DNA of 64,000 nucleotides from Tissierella sp. Lineage in GTDB: Bacteria; Bacillota; Clostridia; Tissierellales; Tissierellaceae. Shown here in pieces: positions 53,601-63,899 of this stretch. Location of the stretch: contig JAAYGX010000077.1 of assembly GCA_012735585.1 (NCBI GenBank), positions 31,998 through 95,997 of the forward strand, given 5' to 3'. Numbering within the stretch: position 1 is the stretch's first letter; each line of letters starts with the position of its first letter. Both the position numbers and the translations under genes were made by a program. The notes under the pieces were generated by a model, which saw only the letters and a list, made by a program, of their open reading frames with translations, was not told where the DNA came from and did no database searches.

Positions 53601-56369
53601 ATGTTACAAATAAAAAATATATCTAAGGAATATATTACAGGTGACTTAATCCAATCAGCTTTGGATGATGTCAGCTTAAATTTACGTAAAAGTGAATTTG
53701 TGGCAATTTTGGGGCCCAGTGGGTCAGGAAAAACTACATTACTCAACATCATAGGTGGTCTTGATCGCTATGATAGTGGAGATTTAATAATAAATGGTAT
53801 TTCTACAAAAAAGTATCATGACAGGGATTGGGATTCCTATAGAAATCATAGTATCGGCTTTGTCTTTCAAAGTTATAATTTGATTCCTCACCAATCAATT
53901 TTATCAAATGTGGAACTAGCCCTTACGATTTCGGGTATTTCCCAGGGAGAAAGAAAAAAACGCGCTAAAGATGCTTTAGAGGAAGTAGGTCTTGAAAAGC
54001 ATATTCACAAAAGACCAAATCAATTGTCTGGAGGGCAAATGCAACGTGTAGCTATTGCGCGTGCTCTAATAAATAATCCAGATATTCTTTTAGCAGATGA
54101 GCCAACAGGTGCCCTTGATACAGAAACCAGTGTTCAGATAATGAAATTATTGAAAAAAGTTGCTAAAGATAGGCTAGTTATAATGGTTACACATAATCCG
54201 GAACTAGCAGAGATATATGCTACAAGAATTGTAAAACTTAGAGATGGTAATATCATTGATGACTCAAACCCATATATGGGGGAAGAAATAAATGATGAAG
54301 ACTTAGAGCATAAAAATATGGGAAAAGCATCTATGTCCTTTTTAACATCCCTTTCTCTTAGTTTTAATAATCTATTGACTAAGAAAGGTCGAACCATATT
54401 AACAGCTTTTGCTGGTTCTATAGGTATTATTGGAATCGCCCTCATACTTGCTCTTTCAAATGGCGTTAACACCTATATTGAAGATATTCAAAGGGATACT
54501 ATGACTTCTTATCCAATAACTATTGATGCTCAAACAATTGACTTAAGTAGTGTCATGGGTACTGGAGGACCTATGGGAAGCGTAGAAACAGATGTGGAAC
54601 ATGATCTTGATGCTGTATACTCCAATAGTCAAAACTTAGAGATGGCAAGTCAGTTTGTAACCAGCCTTACCGAAAATAACTTAACAGAATTCAAAAAATA
54701 TCTAGATCATCCAGATGGTGAAATAAGGCAATATCTTGGTGAAAATGGAATCATCTATTCCTATGATGTTGCTTTTAGCATATTTGCCCGTAATTCAGAG
54801 GGGGAATTAATCGATACTAAGGAAAATGCATTTTTAAACACCAGACCTACTATTAATTCAGAGGGAGCGGTTGGAGAAATGCAAAGTGGTATGATAAATA
54901 GAATATCCTCTATGAGTGCAATGTCCCCAGGTCCCTCTATGTTTGAATCAGATACCTTCCAGGAATTATTACCTGGTTCTGATGGCCAACTTGTAAGTCG
55001 CGTAACTACAGATAGCTATGATTTAGTTCATGGTACATGGCCCCAAGGCTTTGATGAAGTTGTATTTGTTTTAGATAAAAACAATGAGATTCCAACAACA
55101 GCTCTGTACTCCCTTGGATTGTTGCCAGTGGAAGAATATGAAGAAATTATGGAGATTATAAACAGTGGCGAAGAGCTCAATGCCAAGACTTATACTTGGG
55201 ACTATGAAGATATCCTTAATCAAAGTTTTTATTTTATTCCATCTAGTGATTTTTATATAGAAAATGAAACAGGTACTTTTGATTATATTGGTAAGGAAAA
55301 ACAAGAATTAGAAAAACTAATCGAAAGTGCAGTTAACTTAAAGGTTTCTGGGATTATTAGACCAATTGAAGATGCTGCAAATGCAAATATTAGGGGTGCA
55401 ATTGGTTATACCAACGCACTTACAAATTATGTTATAGATTATTCTAATAACAGTCCTATTGTTAAAGCTCAGCAAGCTAATCCAAATACCAATATATTAA
55501 ATGGATTAACTTTTGAACCATCTGACGATGAGACTAAAATCAATGATGTAAAAGAATATATTCAAGACTTGGGTATATCAGATAAGGCAAATATGATGAG
55601 AAATATTTCCTTTACTTCCAATGCAAGTAATCCAGAGGCTTTACAGTCAATACAAGCTATGAATGAGACACAGCTTGCTGCTATGATTGATCAATTTATG
55701 CTACAGGCTGATGATGAGGTCCTTCTTGGAATATATGACAGCTCTATTTCTACAGGGAACTATGATGATAATATGAATACTTTTGGTTTTGTGAGTCTGG
55801 ATGCCCCTGCGTCCATCAGTATTTATGCAGACACTTTCGAAGCTAAAGATGCCATTGCAGATTCTATAACTCATTACAATACAACAGTCTCTGAAGAAAA
55901 CCGTATTTCTTATACTGATTTTGTAGCCATGATGACTTCTTCTATTACAACTATTATCAATGTAATCACATATGTATTGATAGCATTTGTAGCCGTTTCT
56001 CTAGTTGTCTCATCTATAATGATTGGTATTATCACCTATATCTCAGTTGTAGAACGAACTAAAGAGATAGGAATACTACGGGCTCTTGGGGCTTCAAAAC
56101 AAAATATTTCTCAAGTTTTTAATGCTGAAACATTTATAGTTGGTTTATTTTCAGGAATACTTGGTGTCGGTATAACAATTTTACTAACATATCCAATAAA
56201 TAAAATTATTCATAATTTAACTGGTAATCCAATGGTAAATGCATATCTTCCAGCTACTAATGCTATAGTTTTAATCATCCTTAGTGTAATACTTACACTA
56301 ATTGGAGGAGTAATACCATCAAAGAAGGCAGCTAAACAAGATCCAGTAACTGCACTAAGAACAGAATAA
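53601..56369 (+). CDS. MacB-type ABC transporter, ATPase fused to FtsX-like permease
   Basis: 922 residues, AAGGAGGTTG before the ATG. Residues 1-225 are the ATPase: Walker [25 protein letters not shown] and Walker [15 protein letters not shown]1 is at about 270-290, then an extracellular domain of about 500 residues without a recognised fold, then three C-terminal helices with the FtsX motif [19 protein letters not shown] and [15 protein letters not shown]. Such proteins export peptides or envelope factors, or act mechanically. No HlyD-like partner is nearby. Confidence 0.9.
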   Translation: MLQIKNISKEYITGDLIQSALDDVSLNLRKSEFVAILGPSGSGKTTLLNIIGGLDRYDSGDLIINGISTKKYHDRDWDSYRNHSIGFVFQSYNLIPHQSILSNVELALTISGISQGERKKRAKDALEEVGLEKHIHKRPNQLSGGQMQRVAIARALINNPDILLADEPTGALDTETSVQIMKLLKKVAKDRLVIMVTHNPELAEIYATRIVKLRDGNIIDDSNPYMGEEINDEDLEHKNMGKASMSFLTSLSLSFNNLLTKKGRTILTAFAGSIGIIGIALILALSNGVNTYIEDIQRDTMTSYPITIDAQTIDLSSVMGTGGPMGSVETDVEHDLDAVYSNSQNLEMASQFVTSLTENNLTEFKKYLDHPDGEIRQYLGENGIIYSYDVAFSIFARNSEGELIDTKENAFLNTRPTINSEGAVGEMQSGMINRISSMSAMSPGPSMFESDTFQELLPGSDGQLVSRVTTDSYDLVHGTWPQGFDEVVFVLDKNNEIPTTALYSLGLLPVEEYEEIMEIINSGEELNAKTYTWDYEDILNQSFYFIPSSDFYIENETGTFDYIGKEKQELEKLIESAVNLKVSGIIRPIEDAANANIRGAIGYTNALTNYVIDYSNNSPIVKAQQANPNTNILNGLTFEPSDDETKINDVKEYIQDLGISDKANMMRNISFTSNASNPEALQSIQAMNETQLAAMIDQFMLQADDEVLLGIYDSSISTGNYDDNMNTFGFVSLDAPASISIYADTFEAKDAIADSITHYNTTVSEENRISYTDFVAMMTSSITTIINVITYVLIAFVAVSLVVSSIMIGIITYISVVERTKEIGILRALGASKQNISQVFNAETFIVGLFSGILGVGITILLTYPINKIIHNLTGNPMVNAYLPATNAIVLIILSVILTLIGGVIPSKKAAKQDPVTALRTE

Positions 56370-56407
56370 TTTTACGGTCCTTAAAACCCTATAAAATCCA
56401 TTAAAAC

Positions 56408-56439
56408 AATAAAAGGTAACCTTTTGGCTACCTTTTATT
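56408..56439. terminator. Terminator between ABC gene and spo0E-like gene
   Basis: AATAAAAGGTA / TACCTTTTATT, overlapping the stop codon of the convergent small gene. Confidence 0.8.
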
Positions 56440-56587
56440 GTTTATATATACCTATTTCCTTATAATATTCTAATATAAGCAGATCCAATTCCTCACTAAT
56501 TTGTAAAATTTTCTTTGGATCTTCATTTTCCCTATCGATCATCTCATTTAAATCTTTTCTTAATTCATTAATCTTTTCTTCTAACAT
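56435..56587 (-). CDS. Spo0E-like sporulation phosphatase
   Basis: 50 residues, ATG at 56587 behind AAGGAGGAG. Two helices; the family motif SxELDxLIxxYY is present as ISEELDLLILEYYK. Spo0E-type proteins dephosphorylate Spo0A~P and delay sporulation. This supports a spore-forming host. Confidence 0.85.
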   Translation of the reverse strand: MLEEKINELRKDLNEMIDRENEDPKKILQISEELDLLILEYYKEIGIYKQ

Positions 56588-56769
56588 GCTATCTCCTCCT
56601 TAGAAGGTAACAGATACAGTAAGATTTTAACTTTCCATAAATATACCCACTTCTATTTCTTTTATACACAAAAGCTATTATAATTTACTAATTATACTCT
56701 AAATAATAAAATATTAGGAAGTACTTCTATCTACATTTTACTATAATTTAAATAAAATACAATCATTTG

Positions 56770-56808
56770 TTGGCAATTAGCATATCATATTATTATGCTG
56801 ATTGCCAA
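56770..56808. repeat. Inverted repeat upstream of XRE gene
   Basis: TTGGCAATTAGCATA and TATGCTGATTGCCAA (one mismatch) around a 9-nt loop. It lies about 50 nt before the XRE start. It could be an operator of that protein, or a weak terminator in the + direction (AATTTTG follows). Confidence 0.55.
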
Positions 56809-56858
56809 TTTTGTTAAGCGGGTTATCATATTAAAGTTAGACATAAGGGAGTGACATA

Positions 56859-57254
56859 ATGGAAAGTAGGGATTTTATAATAAATCTTAAAGAAATAGGT
56901 TCGAGAATAAGAAACGAAAGAGAAAAATTAGGCTTATCTAGGGAGAAATTTTCTGAAATAGTTGAACTATCACCATATTACATAGGACAGATTGAACGCG
57001 GTGATAGAAATATGAGCTTGGATACTCTAATTAAAATATCATCTTCTTTAAATGTTTCTGTGGATTTTATCCTCAAAGGATATACCCACTATATGGAAAA
57101 TGTTTTAGCAAAGGAAGCTATTGAAGATAATTATAAGGAAGAGCTGGATGAAGAGATAAAGGATATTCTCTCTCTACTTTCTGGTGCATCCAAAGAAAAT
57201 ATCAGATTAATCAAAGATATGATAAAACTAATATTACCTAATATCGGCAAATAA
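56859..57254 (+). CDS. XRE-family transcriptional regulator
   Basis: 131 residues, AAGGGAGTGAC before the ATG. Helix-turn-helix GSRIRNEREKLGLSREKFSEI and SPYYIGQIERGDRNMSLDTLIKI, then a helical C-terminal half of about 60 residues, probably for dimerisation. Target unknown; the inverted repeat upstream is a candidate. Confidence 0.88.
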   Translation: MESRDFIINLKEIGSRIRNEREKLGLSREKFSEIVELSPYYIGQIERGDRNMSLDTLIKISSSLNVSVDFILKGYTHYMENVLAKEAIEDNYKEELDEEIKDILSLLSGASKENIRLIKDMIKLILPNIGK

Positions 57255-57273
57255 ACTATCGATTTCACACTGT

Positions 57274-57415
57274 CATTCTGAGGCTTAGCCGAAGAATCTT
57301 GTTGTTCCAGTATCTGCAAGATCTTTCGCTGACGCTCAGGATAAAAAAACATCCCACTATTTCATTTCCAGTGGGATGTTTTAAAGATCCTTCACCTTGT
57401 TCAGGATGACAAAGA
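57274..57415. repeat. Imperfect palindromic repeat enclosing a terminator
   Basis: TGTCATTCTGAG...GAAGAATCTT and CAAGATCTTTCGCTGACGCTCAGGAT on the left, AAAGATCCTTCACCTTGTTCAGGATGACA-like sequence (quoted in parts) on the right. Such CATTCTGAG/CTCAGGATGAC repeats are common interspersed elements. Inside lies AACATCCCACT / AGTGGGATGTT (57347-57382) plus T7 on the - strand, the likely terminator of csoR. Confidence 0.7.
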
Positions 57416-57424
57416 CAAGCTTTG

Positions 57425-57694
57425 TCACTTTATATACTTATCTATTATTGTAATAATCTCTTCTATCTTTTCATTGCCTTGTTCTTCGCCTTCTAAGATT
57501 GCTGTTGCTACACAATGTCTAATATGATCGTTTAACACATCTATATTGGCTTTTTTAAGCAATCCTATGGCAGATAGTATCTGTGTAGATACATCTACAC
57601 AATATCTATCTTCTTCAACCATCTTGATAATTCCATCAATCTGGCCTCTAGCAGTCTTTAATTTATTTAAAGCCTTCTTTTTTGACTCATTCAT
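57425..57694 (-). CDS. csoR: CsoR-family copper-sensing repressor
   Basis: 89 residues, all-helical DUF156. The CHC copper site is visible: Cys in DRYCVDVS, His and Cys in DHIRHCVATAI. CsoR releases DNA on Cu(I) binding. Downstream of copZ, with the operator before copA. Confidence 0.92.
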   Translation of the reverse strand: MNESKKKALNKLKTARGQIDGIIKMVEEDRYCVDVSTQILSAIGLLKKANIDVLNDHIRHCVATAILEGEEQGNEKIEEIITIIDKYIK

Positions 57695-57708
57695 TTTATC
57701 ACCAATTT

Positions 57709-57915
57709 CTAAATGATCTGTAATACCTCATAACCTGCATCTTCTATTGCTTGACTTAACTTTTCTTCAACTAAGTCTTCTCCTTCTACTACTACCTTTT
57801 TTAGTGATAAATCTACTTCTACCTTATTTACTTCTGTTAGTTCTTTAAGTGCAGCCTCAACTGCCTTTACACAATGTCCACAAGACATACCTTCTACTAA
57901 TAATGTTTTTGTCAT
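57709..57915 (-). CDS. copZ: Copper chaperone CopZ
   Basis: 68 residues, single heavy-metal-associated domain with VEGMSCGHCVKAVEAAL (CxxC). It carries Cu(I) to CopA and CsoR. Confidence 0.95.
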   Translation of the reverse strand: MTKTLLVEGMSCGHCVKAVEAALKELTEVNKVEVDLSLKKVVVEGEDLVEEKLSQAIEDAGYEVLQII

Positions 57916-57935
57916 TTTATATTTCCTCCTAATCT

Positions 57936-60320
57936 TTATTTAAAATTTTTAAGTCTCAATGAATTTGTAACTACTGATACTGAAGAAAAGGCCATTGCTG
58001 CTCCCGCTACCATTGGATCTAAGAATCCTAGTGCTGCAAATGGTATTCCTATTGTATTATAGAAAAATGCCCAAAACAGATTTTGTTTAATTGTTTTCAT
58101 GGTTCTATGGCTTAATCTTATGGCTGTTACTACTCCATTTAAGTCGCCTTTCATTAGAGTAATATCTGCGGCCTCCATTGCCACATCAGTACCTGTACCT
58201 ATGGCAAATCCTACATCTGCAGCAGCCAGGGCTGGAGCATCGTTGATTCCGTCTCCTACCATACCTACATGTTTGCCTTCTGATTTAAGCTTCTCTACTG
58301 CTTCTGCCTTATTTTCAGGTAATACATCTGCCAATACATTAGTTATACCTACTTGTTTAGCTATTGCTTTAGCTGTTCTTTCATTGTCACCTGTTATCAT
58401 ATATACATCTAAATCCATAGCCTGTAATTCTTTTATAGCATTCAAAGAAGTTTCCTTTATTTGATCTGCTACTGCTATTATACCAGAAATTACTCCATCT
58501 AATGCGATTAACATTGCAGTTTTACCTTCTTGTTCTAATCTTAGCATTTCATCTTCGTTGGTCTCAATTTGAACATTGTTTTCTCTCATTAATCTTCTAT
58601 TTCCAATTAAAACATCTTTGCCTTCAAATACTGCCGCAAGTCCCTTGCCTGATATGGACATGAAGGATTCAGTATCTGTCAATTTCACATTCTTATCTTC
58701 GGCATGTTTTACAATGGATTGTCCCAATGGATGCTCAGACGCCTTCTCTACTGATGCTGCAATTCTCAATACTTCATCTTTTTCAATATTATTAAAGCTT
58801 AATATATCTGTAACTTCGGGTTCACCTTTTGTTATAGTTCCTGTTTTATCAAATATTATAGTGTCCATTTTATGAGCTCTCTCTAGGTGTTCACCTGATT
58901 TAATCAATATGCCATTTTCTGCTGCCTTTCCAGTACCAACCATAATAGCTGTAGGTGTAGCCAATCCCAATGCACAAGGACAAGCAATTACAAGTACTGC
59001 TACCGCATTGATAAGTCCTGTATTAAAATCATTGCCTATAAGATAGAATCCGAAAAATGTTACCAAGGCTATAACTACTACTACAGGTACGAATATACCT
59101 GATATTTTATCAGCTAATCTTTGAACTGGTGCTTTTGAACCTTGAGCTTCTTCTACTAATTTTATTATCTGGGATAATACTGTATCTTTACCAATTTTTC
59201 TTGCCTCAAATTTAAATGATCCAAATTTATTTATAGTAGCACCGATTACTTCATCACCTACTGTTTTATCTACAGGAATACTTTCACCTGTTAGCATTGA
59301 TTCATCTAGTGATGAATGACCATCTACAATAATACCGTCTACAGGAACTTTCTCCCCTGGTCTAACAACTACTATATCTCCTATTTCAAGTTTTTCTATA
59401 GGTAGGTCTATTTCATTGCCATCTCTTACTACTCTTGCAGTCTTAGGCTGTAATCCCATAAGTTTTTTAATTGCCTCTGAAGTCTTACCCTTGGCAACTG
59501 CTTCAAATAACTTACCTAATAATATTAATGTAATAATAACCGCTGATGACTCAAAATAGTATTCATGAACGCCAATTAATAAATTATAAATACTAAAAAA
59601 GTAAGCCGCCGATGTTCCCATAGCTATTAGAACATCCATATTAGCTCCGCCACCTCTTAAGGAATTATAAGCACCCTTATAGAATCTAGCTCCTATAATA
59701 AATTGTACCGGTGTAGCTAATGCTAATTGGAACCATCCATTATTTAATATATTACCTAAGGTATTATGAACTCCTGCCATATGAAAAAACATGGCAGAGA
59801 ATAATGGTATACTGAGTATTGCAGATATGATAAAGGATGTTTTAAGAGATTTGATTTCCTTTTCTCTTAGCTCCTTCTCCCTATCAAGGTCCCTTTCAAT
59901 TTCAAGCTCTGCCTTATATCCTGCTTTCTCCACTGCATTAATAAGTGTATCAACTTCTACTGCTCCAGATGGAAATTCTATCATAGCTTTGTTTGTAGAT
60001 AAATTTACATTGGCTTTCGTTACACCATCAACTTTATTAAGGACTTTTTCCACTCTAGTAGAACAAGCAGCACATGTCATGCCTTCTATTAATAATGTTT
60101 TGTTTACTGGCGGAACCTCATATCCTGTCTTGTTTATTACATTTATAATATCTCCTTCTTTAATCTTTTCATCATCAAATTCAACAGTTGCTCTGTTGGA
60201 TAAAAGATTAACTACTGCATTCTCTACGCCCTCTTGTTTATTTAGTGCCTTCTCTACTCTAGTAGAACAGGCTGCGCAAGTCATACCCATTACATCTATA
60301 TCTATTTTTTTGCTAGCCAT
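57936..60320 (-). CDS. copA: Copper-exporting P1B-type ATPase CopA
   Basis: 794 residues. Two N-terminal HMA domains, each with [13 protein letters not shown]. Transmembrane CPC motif in [13 protein letters not shown], phosphorylation site [12 protein letters not shown] in SEHPLGQSI, and hinge [16 protein letters not shown]. It exports Cu(I). Promoter and CsoR-type operator lie directly upstream. Confidence 0.97.
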   Translation of the reverse strand: MASKKIDIDVMGMTCAACSTRVEKALNKQEGVENAVVNLLSNRATVEFDDEKIKEGDIINVINKTGYEVPPVNKTLLIEGMTCAACSTRVEKVLNKVDGVTKANVNLSTNKAMIEFPSGAVEVDTLINAVEKAGYKAELEIERDLDREKELREKEIKSLKTSFIISAILSIPLFSAMFFHMAGVHNTLGNILNNGWFQLALATPVQFIIGARFYKGAYNSLRGGGANMDVLIAMGTSAAYFFSIYNLLIGVHEYYFESSAVIITLILLGKLFEAVAKGKTSEAIKKLMGLQPKTARVVRDGNEIDLPIEKLEIGDIVVVRPGEKVPVDGIIVDGHSSLDESMLTGESIPVDKTVGDEVIGATINKFGSFKFEARKIGKDTVLSQIIKLVEEAQGSKAPVQRLADKISGIFVPVVVVIALVTFFGFYLIGNDFNTGLINAVAVLVIACPCALGLATPTAIMVGTGKAAENGILIKSGEHLERAHKMDTIIFDKTGTITKGEPEVTDILSFNNIEKDEVLRIAASVEKASEHPLGQSIVKHAEDKNVKLTDTESFMSISGKGLAAVFEGKDVLIGNRRLMRENNVQIETNEDEMLRLEQEGKTAMLIALDGVISGIIAVADQIKETSLNAIKELQAMDLDVYMITGDNERTAKAIAKQVGITNVLADVLPENKAEAVEKLKSEGKHVGMVGDGINDAPALAAADVGFAIGTGTDVAMEAADITLMKGDLNGVVTAIRLSHRTMKTIKQNLFWAFFYNTIGIPFAALGFLDPMVAGAAMAFSSVSVVTNSLRLKNFK

Positions 60321-60344
60321 AAGTTTTCAACTCCTTTTCTTTTT

Positions 60345-60406
60345 ACCCCCACCCCCGGTGGGTGGTGTTGTAGTTTTATACTATCACCTCTATTATCTTT
60401 TGTCAA
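60345..60406 (-). promoter_or_regulatory. copA promoter with CsoR operator
   Basis: On the - strand TTGACA (60401-60406), 17-nt spacer, TAGTAT (60378-60383), then the G/C-rich dyad CCACCCACCGGGGGTGGGGG (about 60346-60365) just downstream. A GC-rich inverted repeat in AT-rich DNA over the start site is typical of CsoR operators. Confidence 0.8.
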
Positions 60407-60498
60407 ATATTTTTTTTAATACTCTTAATTTATTTTAATCCCGAGTGATTTACTATTGATAATCTTAGACAAATATTATACAATACTATTATATTATT

Positions 60499-60517
60499 GA
60501 TAATGATTATCATTATT
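60499..60517 (+). promoter_or_regulatory. Fur box of feo operon
   Basis: GATAATGATTATCATTATT matches the 19-bp Fur consensus at all but the last base. It lies about 40 nt before feoA, next to a TATATT -10-like element, so Fe(II)-Fur should block transcription. Confidence 0.92.
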
Positions 60518-60555
60518 ATTTTCTGTATGTAATTTAGATAGAAAGGACGAACGGG

Positions 60556-60777
60556 ATGATAAATAATTCATTGATACAATTAAAACCAAATGAAAAAGCT
60601 ATTATTGGGGAGATTGTGAATTGTGGTTCTGCTAGAAAAAGATTATACGAGCTTGGTTTAAATAAAGGTGCAAAGGTGACTATGGTTAAAAATGATATTG
60701 GACCGGTTATATTAAATCTATATGGCCACAAATTAGCGCTTGGTAGAGGCTTGGCTAGCAAAATTATTGTGGGATAA
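60556..60777 (+). CDS. feoA: Ferrous iron transport protein FeoA
   Basis: 73 residues, SH3-like: LKPNEKAIIGEIVNCGSARKRLYELGLNKGAKV and GHKLALGRGLASKIIV. A small regulator of FeoB. Confidence 0.94.
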   Translation: MINNSLIQLKPNEKAIIGEIVNCGSARKRLYELGLNKGAKVTMVKNDIGPVILNLYGHKLALGRGLASKIIVG

Positions 60778-60808
60778 AATCATATATATTTGAAAGAAGG
60801 ATGATAAA

Positions 60809-62803
60809 ATGAATACTATTGCATTAGTTGGTAATCCCAATAGTGGAAAGACCACATTATTTAATGCATTGACTGGATCAAATCAACATGTTGGAAACTG
60901 GCCTGGTGTAACTGTTGAAAAAAAGGAAGGAAAGGTAACCCACAATGATACAGAGTTTAATATTGTTGATTTGCCCGGCACCTATAGTTTAGGGGCTTAC
61001 TCTGAGGATGAGGTTGTAGCTAGAGATTTTATATTAAAGGACAATCCTGATGTTGTAATAAATGTTGTAGATGCTACAAATCTTGAAAGAGGAATGTACT
61101 TAACTACCCAACTACTGGAAATGGGAACTAAAATAATATTAGTTTTAAATATGATGGATGAAGCCAAAGCAAAAAATATTGAAATAGATATTAAAAAGCT
61201 TTCAAAGAATTTAGGAGTGCCAGTGGTAGCTACTGTGGCTTCAAAGAGAAAAGGTTTGGACATGCTTCTAGAAGAATCTATTTCCTATATAAATAAAGAA
61301 GCCAATCAAAGATCCATTAAGTCCTATGGTGATTATATGGATAAGGAAATACTGCATATAGAAAACATTTTAGAAGGGTCTAACTTTGATTATCCTAAAA
61401 AGTGGTTGGCAATCAAACTTCTTGAAGGAGATATGGATGTACTTAATTATATAGAAAAAAATGTCCAAAAGGATAATTTTGAAAGAATAAAAAATATTAC
61501 TGGAAAATCTCAGGATTTTGAACTTGAAATAGTAGATAAAAGATATGAATTTGTGGGTGAAATAATCAGTAGCAGTGTGGTTAAACCTGAAGTGGAAAAA
61601 GTCACATTAACTGATAAAGTAGATAAGATCATTACTAATAAATTTTTAGGACTACCAATATTTGCAATTATTATGTTTTTCATATTCCAAATTACATTTG
61701 TTATAGGTTCAGATTTATTAGGTGGTTATGTTGCTACTGCAATTGAAATGTTTGGAGAATTTGTACTTAATCTTTTAGAAGGCTTAAATGCTCCAGAATT
61801 ACTTACTTCCTTTTTAGTTGAAGGAATTATAGGTGGTGTTGGTGCTGTATTTGAATTTATCCCTCTTATTGTTGTGCTGTATTTCTTCTTAGGTATATTA
61901 GAAGATACTGGATATATGGCTCGTGCAGCTTATATTATGGACGGAATTATGAGGGCCCTTGGCTTACATGGTAAAACCTTTATTTCTATGATTGTAGGTT
62001 TTGGATGTAATGTGCCAGGTGTTATGGCTGCTAGAACATTGGAAAATAAAAAAGATAGAATGATTGCAATACTTATCAATCCATTTATGTCTTGTGGGGC
62101 TAGATTGCCAATTTACTTGGTTTTCATAGCTGCATTTTTTCCTGATAATGGAGGAGTTGTATTATTCACTTTATATGTTTTAGGGATTATAACTGCATTG
62201 ATTTTGGGTAAGATATTTAGTAAGACATTATTTAAAGGTGAATCATCCTATTTTATTATGGAGCTTCCACCATATAGACTACCTTCCTTCAGAGTTGTTA
62301 TCAGGGATATGTGGGACAAGGTTTGGGACTTCATCCATAGGGCAGGTACTATTATATTTGTTGTTATTTCCTTACTCTGGGTATTATCAATTTTACCACT
62401 TGGTGTGGAACCTTATAGCCAAGAAAGTATATTAGGTAGAATAGGAACATTCCTAGCACCGATATTTGTTCCTGCTGGATTTGGAACATGGCAAGCAACT
62501 GTTAGTTTGTTTGCAGGTATCGCTGCTAAAGAAGCTGTTGTTGCTATACTAGGTATGGTTTATGCAGGTGTAAGTGAAGGTAGCCAACTAACCCTAGCTT
62601 TACAAAGCGTATTTACTCCTTTAACTGCCATTTCATTTATGGTAATGACTTTATTCTATACACCATGTGCAGCTGTTTTAGCAACAGTAAAAAGTGAAAC
62701 TGGCTCTAGTAAATGGGCAATATTTATAGCATTGTATCCTTTCGTACTAGGATGGATTGCATCAGTAATTATATATCAAGTAGGAACCTTATTAGGATTT
62801 TAG
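60809..62803 (+). CDS. feoB: Ferrous iron transporter FeoB
   Basis: 664 residues. G domain with G1 GNPNSGKTTLFN, G3 DLPGTYSL and G4 NMMDEAK. After a helical spacer come 8-10 membrane helices with the gate motifs (GFGCNVPGVMAARTLE, SCGARLPIYL, FYTPCAAVLATVKSETG). Imports Fe(II). Confidence 0.97.
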   Translation: MNTIALVGNPNSGKTTLFNALTGSNQHVGNWPGVTVEKKEGKVTHNDTEFNIVDLPGTYSLGAYSEDEVVARDFILKDNPDVVINVVDATNLERGMYLTTQLLEMGTKIILVLNMMDEAKAKNIEIDIKKLSKNLGVPVVATVASKRKGLDMLLEESISYINKEANQRSIKSYGDYMDKEILHIENILEGSNFDYPKKWLAIKLLEGDMDVLNYIEKNVQKDNFERIKNITGKSQDFELEIVDKRYEFVGEIISSSVVKPEVEKVTLTDKVDKIITNKFLGLPIFAIIMFFIFQITFVIGSDLLGGYVATAIEMFGEFVLNLLEGLNAPELLTSFLVEGIIGGVGAVFEFIPLIVVLYFFLGILEDTGYMARAAYIMDGIMRALGLHGKTFISMIVGFGCNVPGVMAARTLENKKDRMIAILINPFMSCGARLPIYLVFIAAFFPDNGGVVLFTLYVLGIITALILGKIFSKTLFKGESSYFIMELPPYRLPSFRVVIRDMWDKVWDFIHRAGTIIFVVISLLWVLSILPLGVEPYSQESILGRIGTFLAPIFVPAGFGTWQATVSLFAGIAAKEAVVAILGMVYAGVSEGSQLTLALQSVFTPLTAISFMVMTLFYTPCAAVLATVKSETGSSKWAIFIALYPFVLGWIASVIIYQVGTLLGF

Positions 62804-62814
62804 GAGTTGATATC

Positions 62815-63069
62815 ATGTTAAAAAACATCCTTAAAGAGATTAATACAGCAGAAATTTTCTCAAAACCCAATATAAGTAAAAATTTAAATATCTCTGAAGA
62901 GATGCTTGAAAGTGGTGTGGAACAATTAGTCAGGATGGGTTATCTAATGGAGGAAATGGGGTCCCCTGTTTGCGAAAGCAAATGTAAATCCTGTGCATTT
63001 TCAAGGTGCAGCACTATCCCTATTCGGATGTTTACTATAACTGATAAGGGTAAAGAATTAATTCAATAA
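62815..63069 (+). CDS. feoC: FeoC-like winged-helix protein with Cys cluster
   Basis: 84 residues from the ATG at 62815 (AGGAGTTGAT upstream), 11 bases after feoB. A winged-helix-like first half, then CESKCKSCAFSRC, a four-Cys motif able to bind an Fe-S cluster. FeoC-type proteins tune FeoB. A longer frame beginning inside feoB is not used. Confidence 0.82.
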   Translation: MLKNILKEINTAEIFSKPNISKNLNISEEMLESGVEQLVRMGYLMEEMGSPVCESKCKSCAFSRCSTIPIRMFTITDKGKELIQ

Positions 63070-63531
63070 AAAATAAAAAAATTTCTAATTATATGTTTAA
63101 AATATAAATTCTGGGTATAATATAGATACAACCATATAATTTAAATAAGTAAAAATTTTTTAATCTAATTATAATGGTTGCAAATAAAACTTATTGACTA
63201 TCACCAACCTATTAAATTAAGTAAAATGCTTTAAGTTATTAGTAGTAAAGTATTAGTGGGTACTAGAATTAAAGCTGTGTATAGTTTTGAATCAACGAAT
63301 TGTAGTATGATGAAGATAAGTTTAGATTGTTTTGTTGCACCATTTAAAATTAATTTAAAATGTTGTAGGATTTAAAATTATTAAGACCAGTGAATTCATA
63401 TAGTGGATTCAAAGGCTTGGTAGCAGTATTTTAAATCAAGAATTAACTTAAGGAGTGTTTTAAAGTTTTAGAGCAAATGACAGAACCAAAATCTATAGGT
63501 TGGTATAGCTCAAAAAAGTTTTATTTTAAAT
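63070..63531. other. AT-rich stretch without a clear gene
   Basis: No frame with a ribosome site was found. Short stretches such as 63446-63530 (reads KECFKVLEQMTEPKSIGW before a stop) and about 63370-63435 in another frame look like decayed coding sequence. A terminator at the end suggests that something here is, or was, transcribed. Confidence 0.4.
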
Positions 63532-63579
63532 GATAGGTGATTTCTAAGAAGTTATAAGAAGTCACCTATCTATTTTTTT
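63532..63579 (+). terminator. Intrinsic terminator of an unassigned + strand transcript
   Basis: GATAGGTGA / TCACCTATC with a 21-nt loop, then a T-rich tract. The nearest upstream gene is feoC, 460 bases away. Confidence 0.75.
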
Positions 63580-63603
63580 GCTACTATTAATACTGATAAA
63601 AAG

Positions 63604-63800
63604 AAAAGTCATCAAAATACACACTCACGGTTTCGGTCACGAATAATTCTAAAGCTCACTCCAGCTACAATCCTACAGTTTTCAATTCTCTATGATGGCT
63701 ATCTATAGGGACGTGAAAACTGCTTAACGGATTTTAGCCTACATTCGCTAAGGATTAAATCGTGCCCTGCAAATGTTCGCTTAGTATTCTGATGACTTTT
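63604..63800. repeat. Approximately 200-bp multi-stem palindromic element
   Basis: Outer arms AAAAGTCATCAAAATAC and GTATTCTGATGACTTTT pair except for one position. Inside are CAGTTTTCA / TGAAAACTG (about 63696-63730) and TTTTAGC / GCTAA (about 63743-63762). It resembles a folded non-coding RNA or a miniature mobile element. A shorter look-alike (TTAACGG ... TCGTGCCC) occurs near 44430-44465. Confidence 0.6.
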
Positions 63801-63899
63801 CATACTAACCTTTATCTCTATAGATTTACAGATACTTGAATTAATTCCATTATAGGTCTATAATTTATTTAATAATACATCATACAAAAGGAGAGAGCA

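Noticed and set aside
57274..57415. CRISPR-like repetition
   Set aside because: Only one palindromic pair with a terminator inside, no regular spacers. No CRISPR array or cas gene is seen anywhere in the window.
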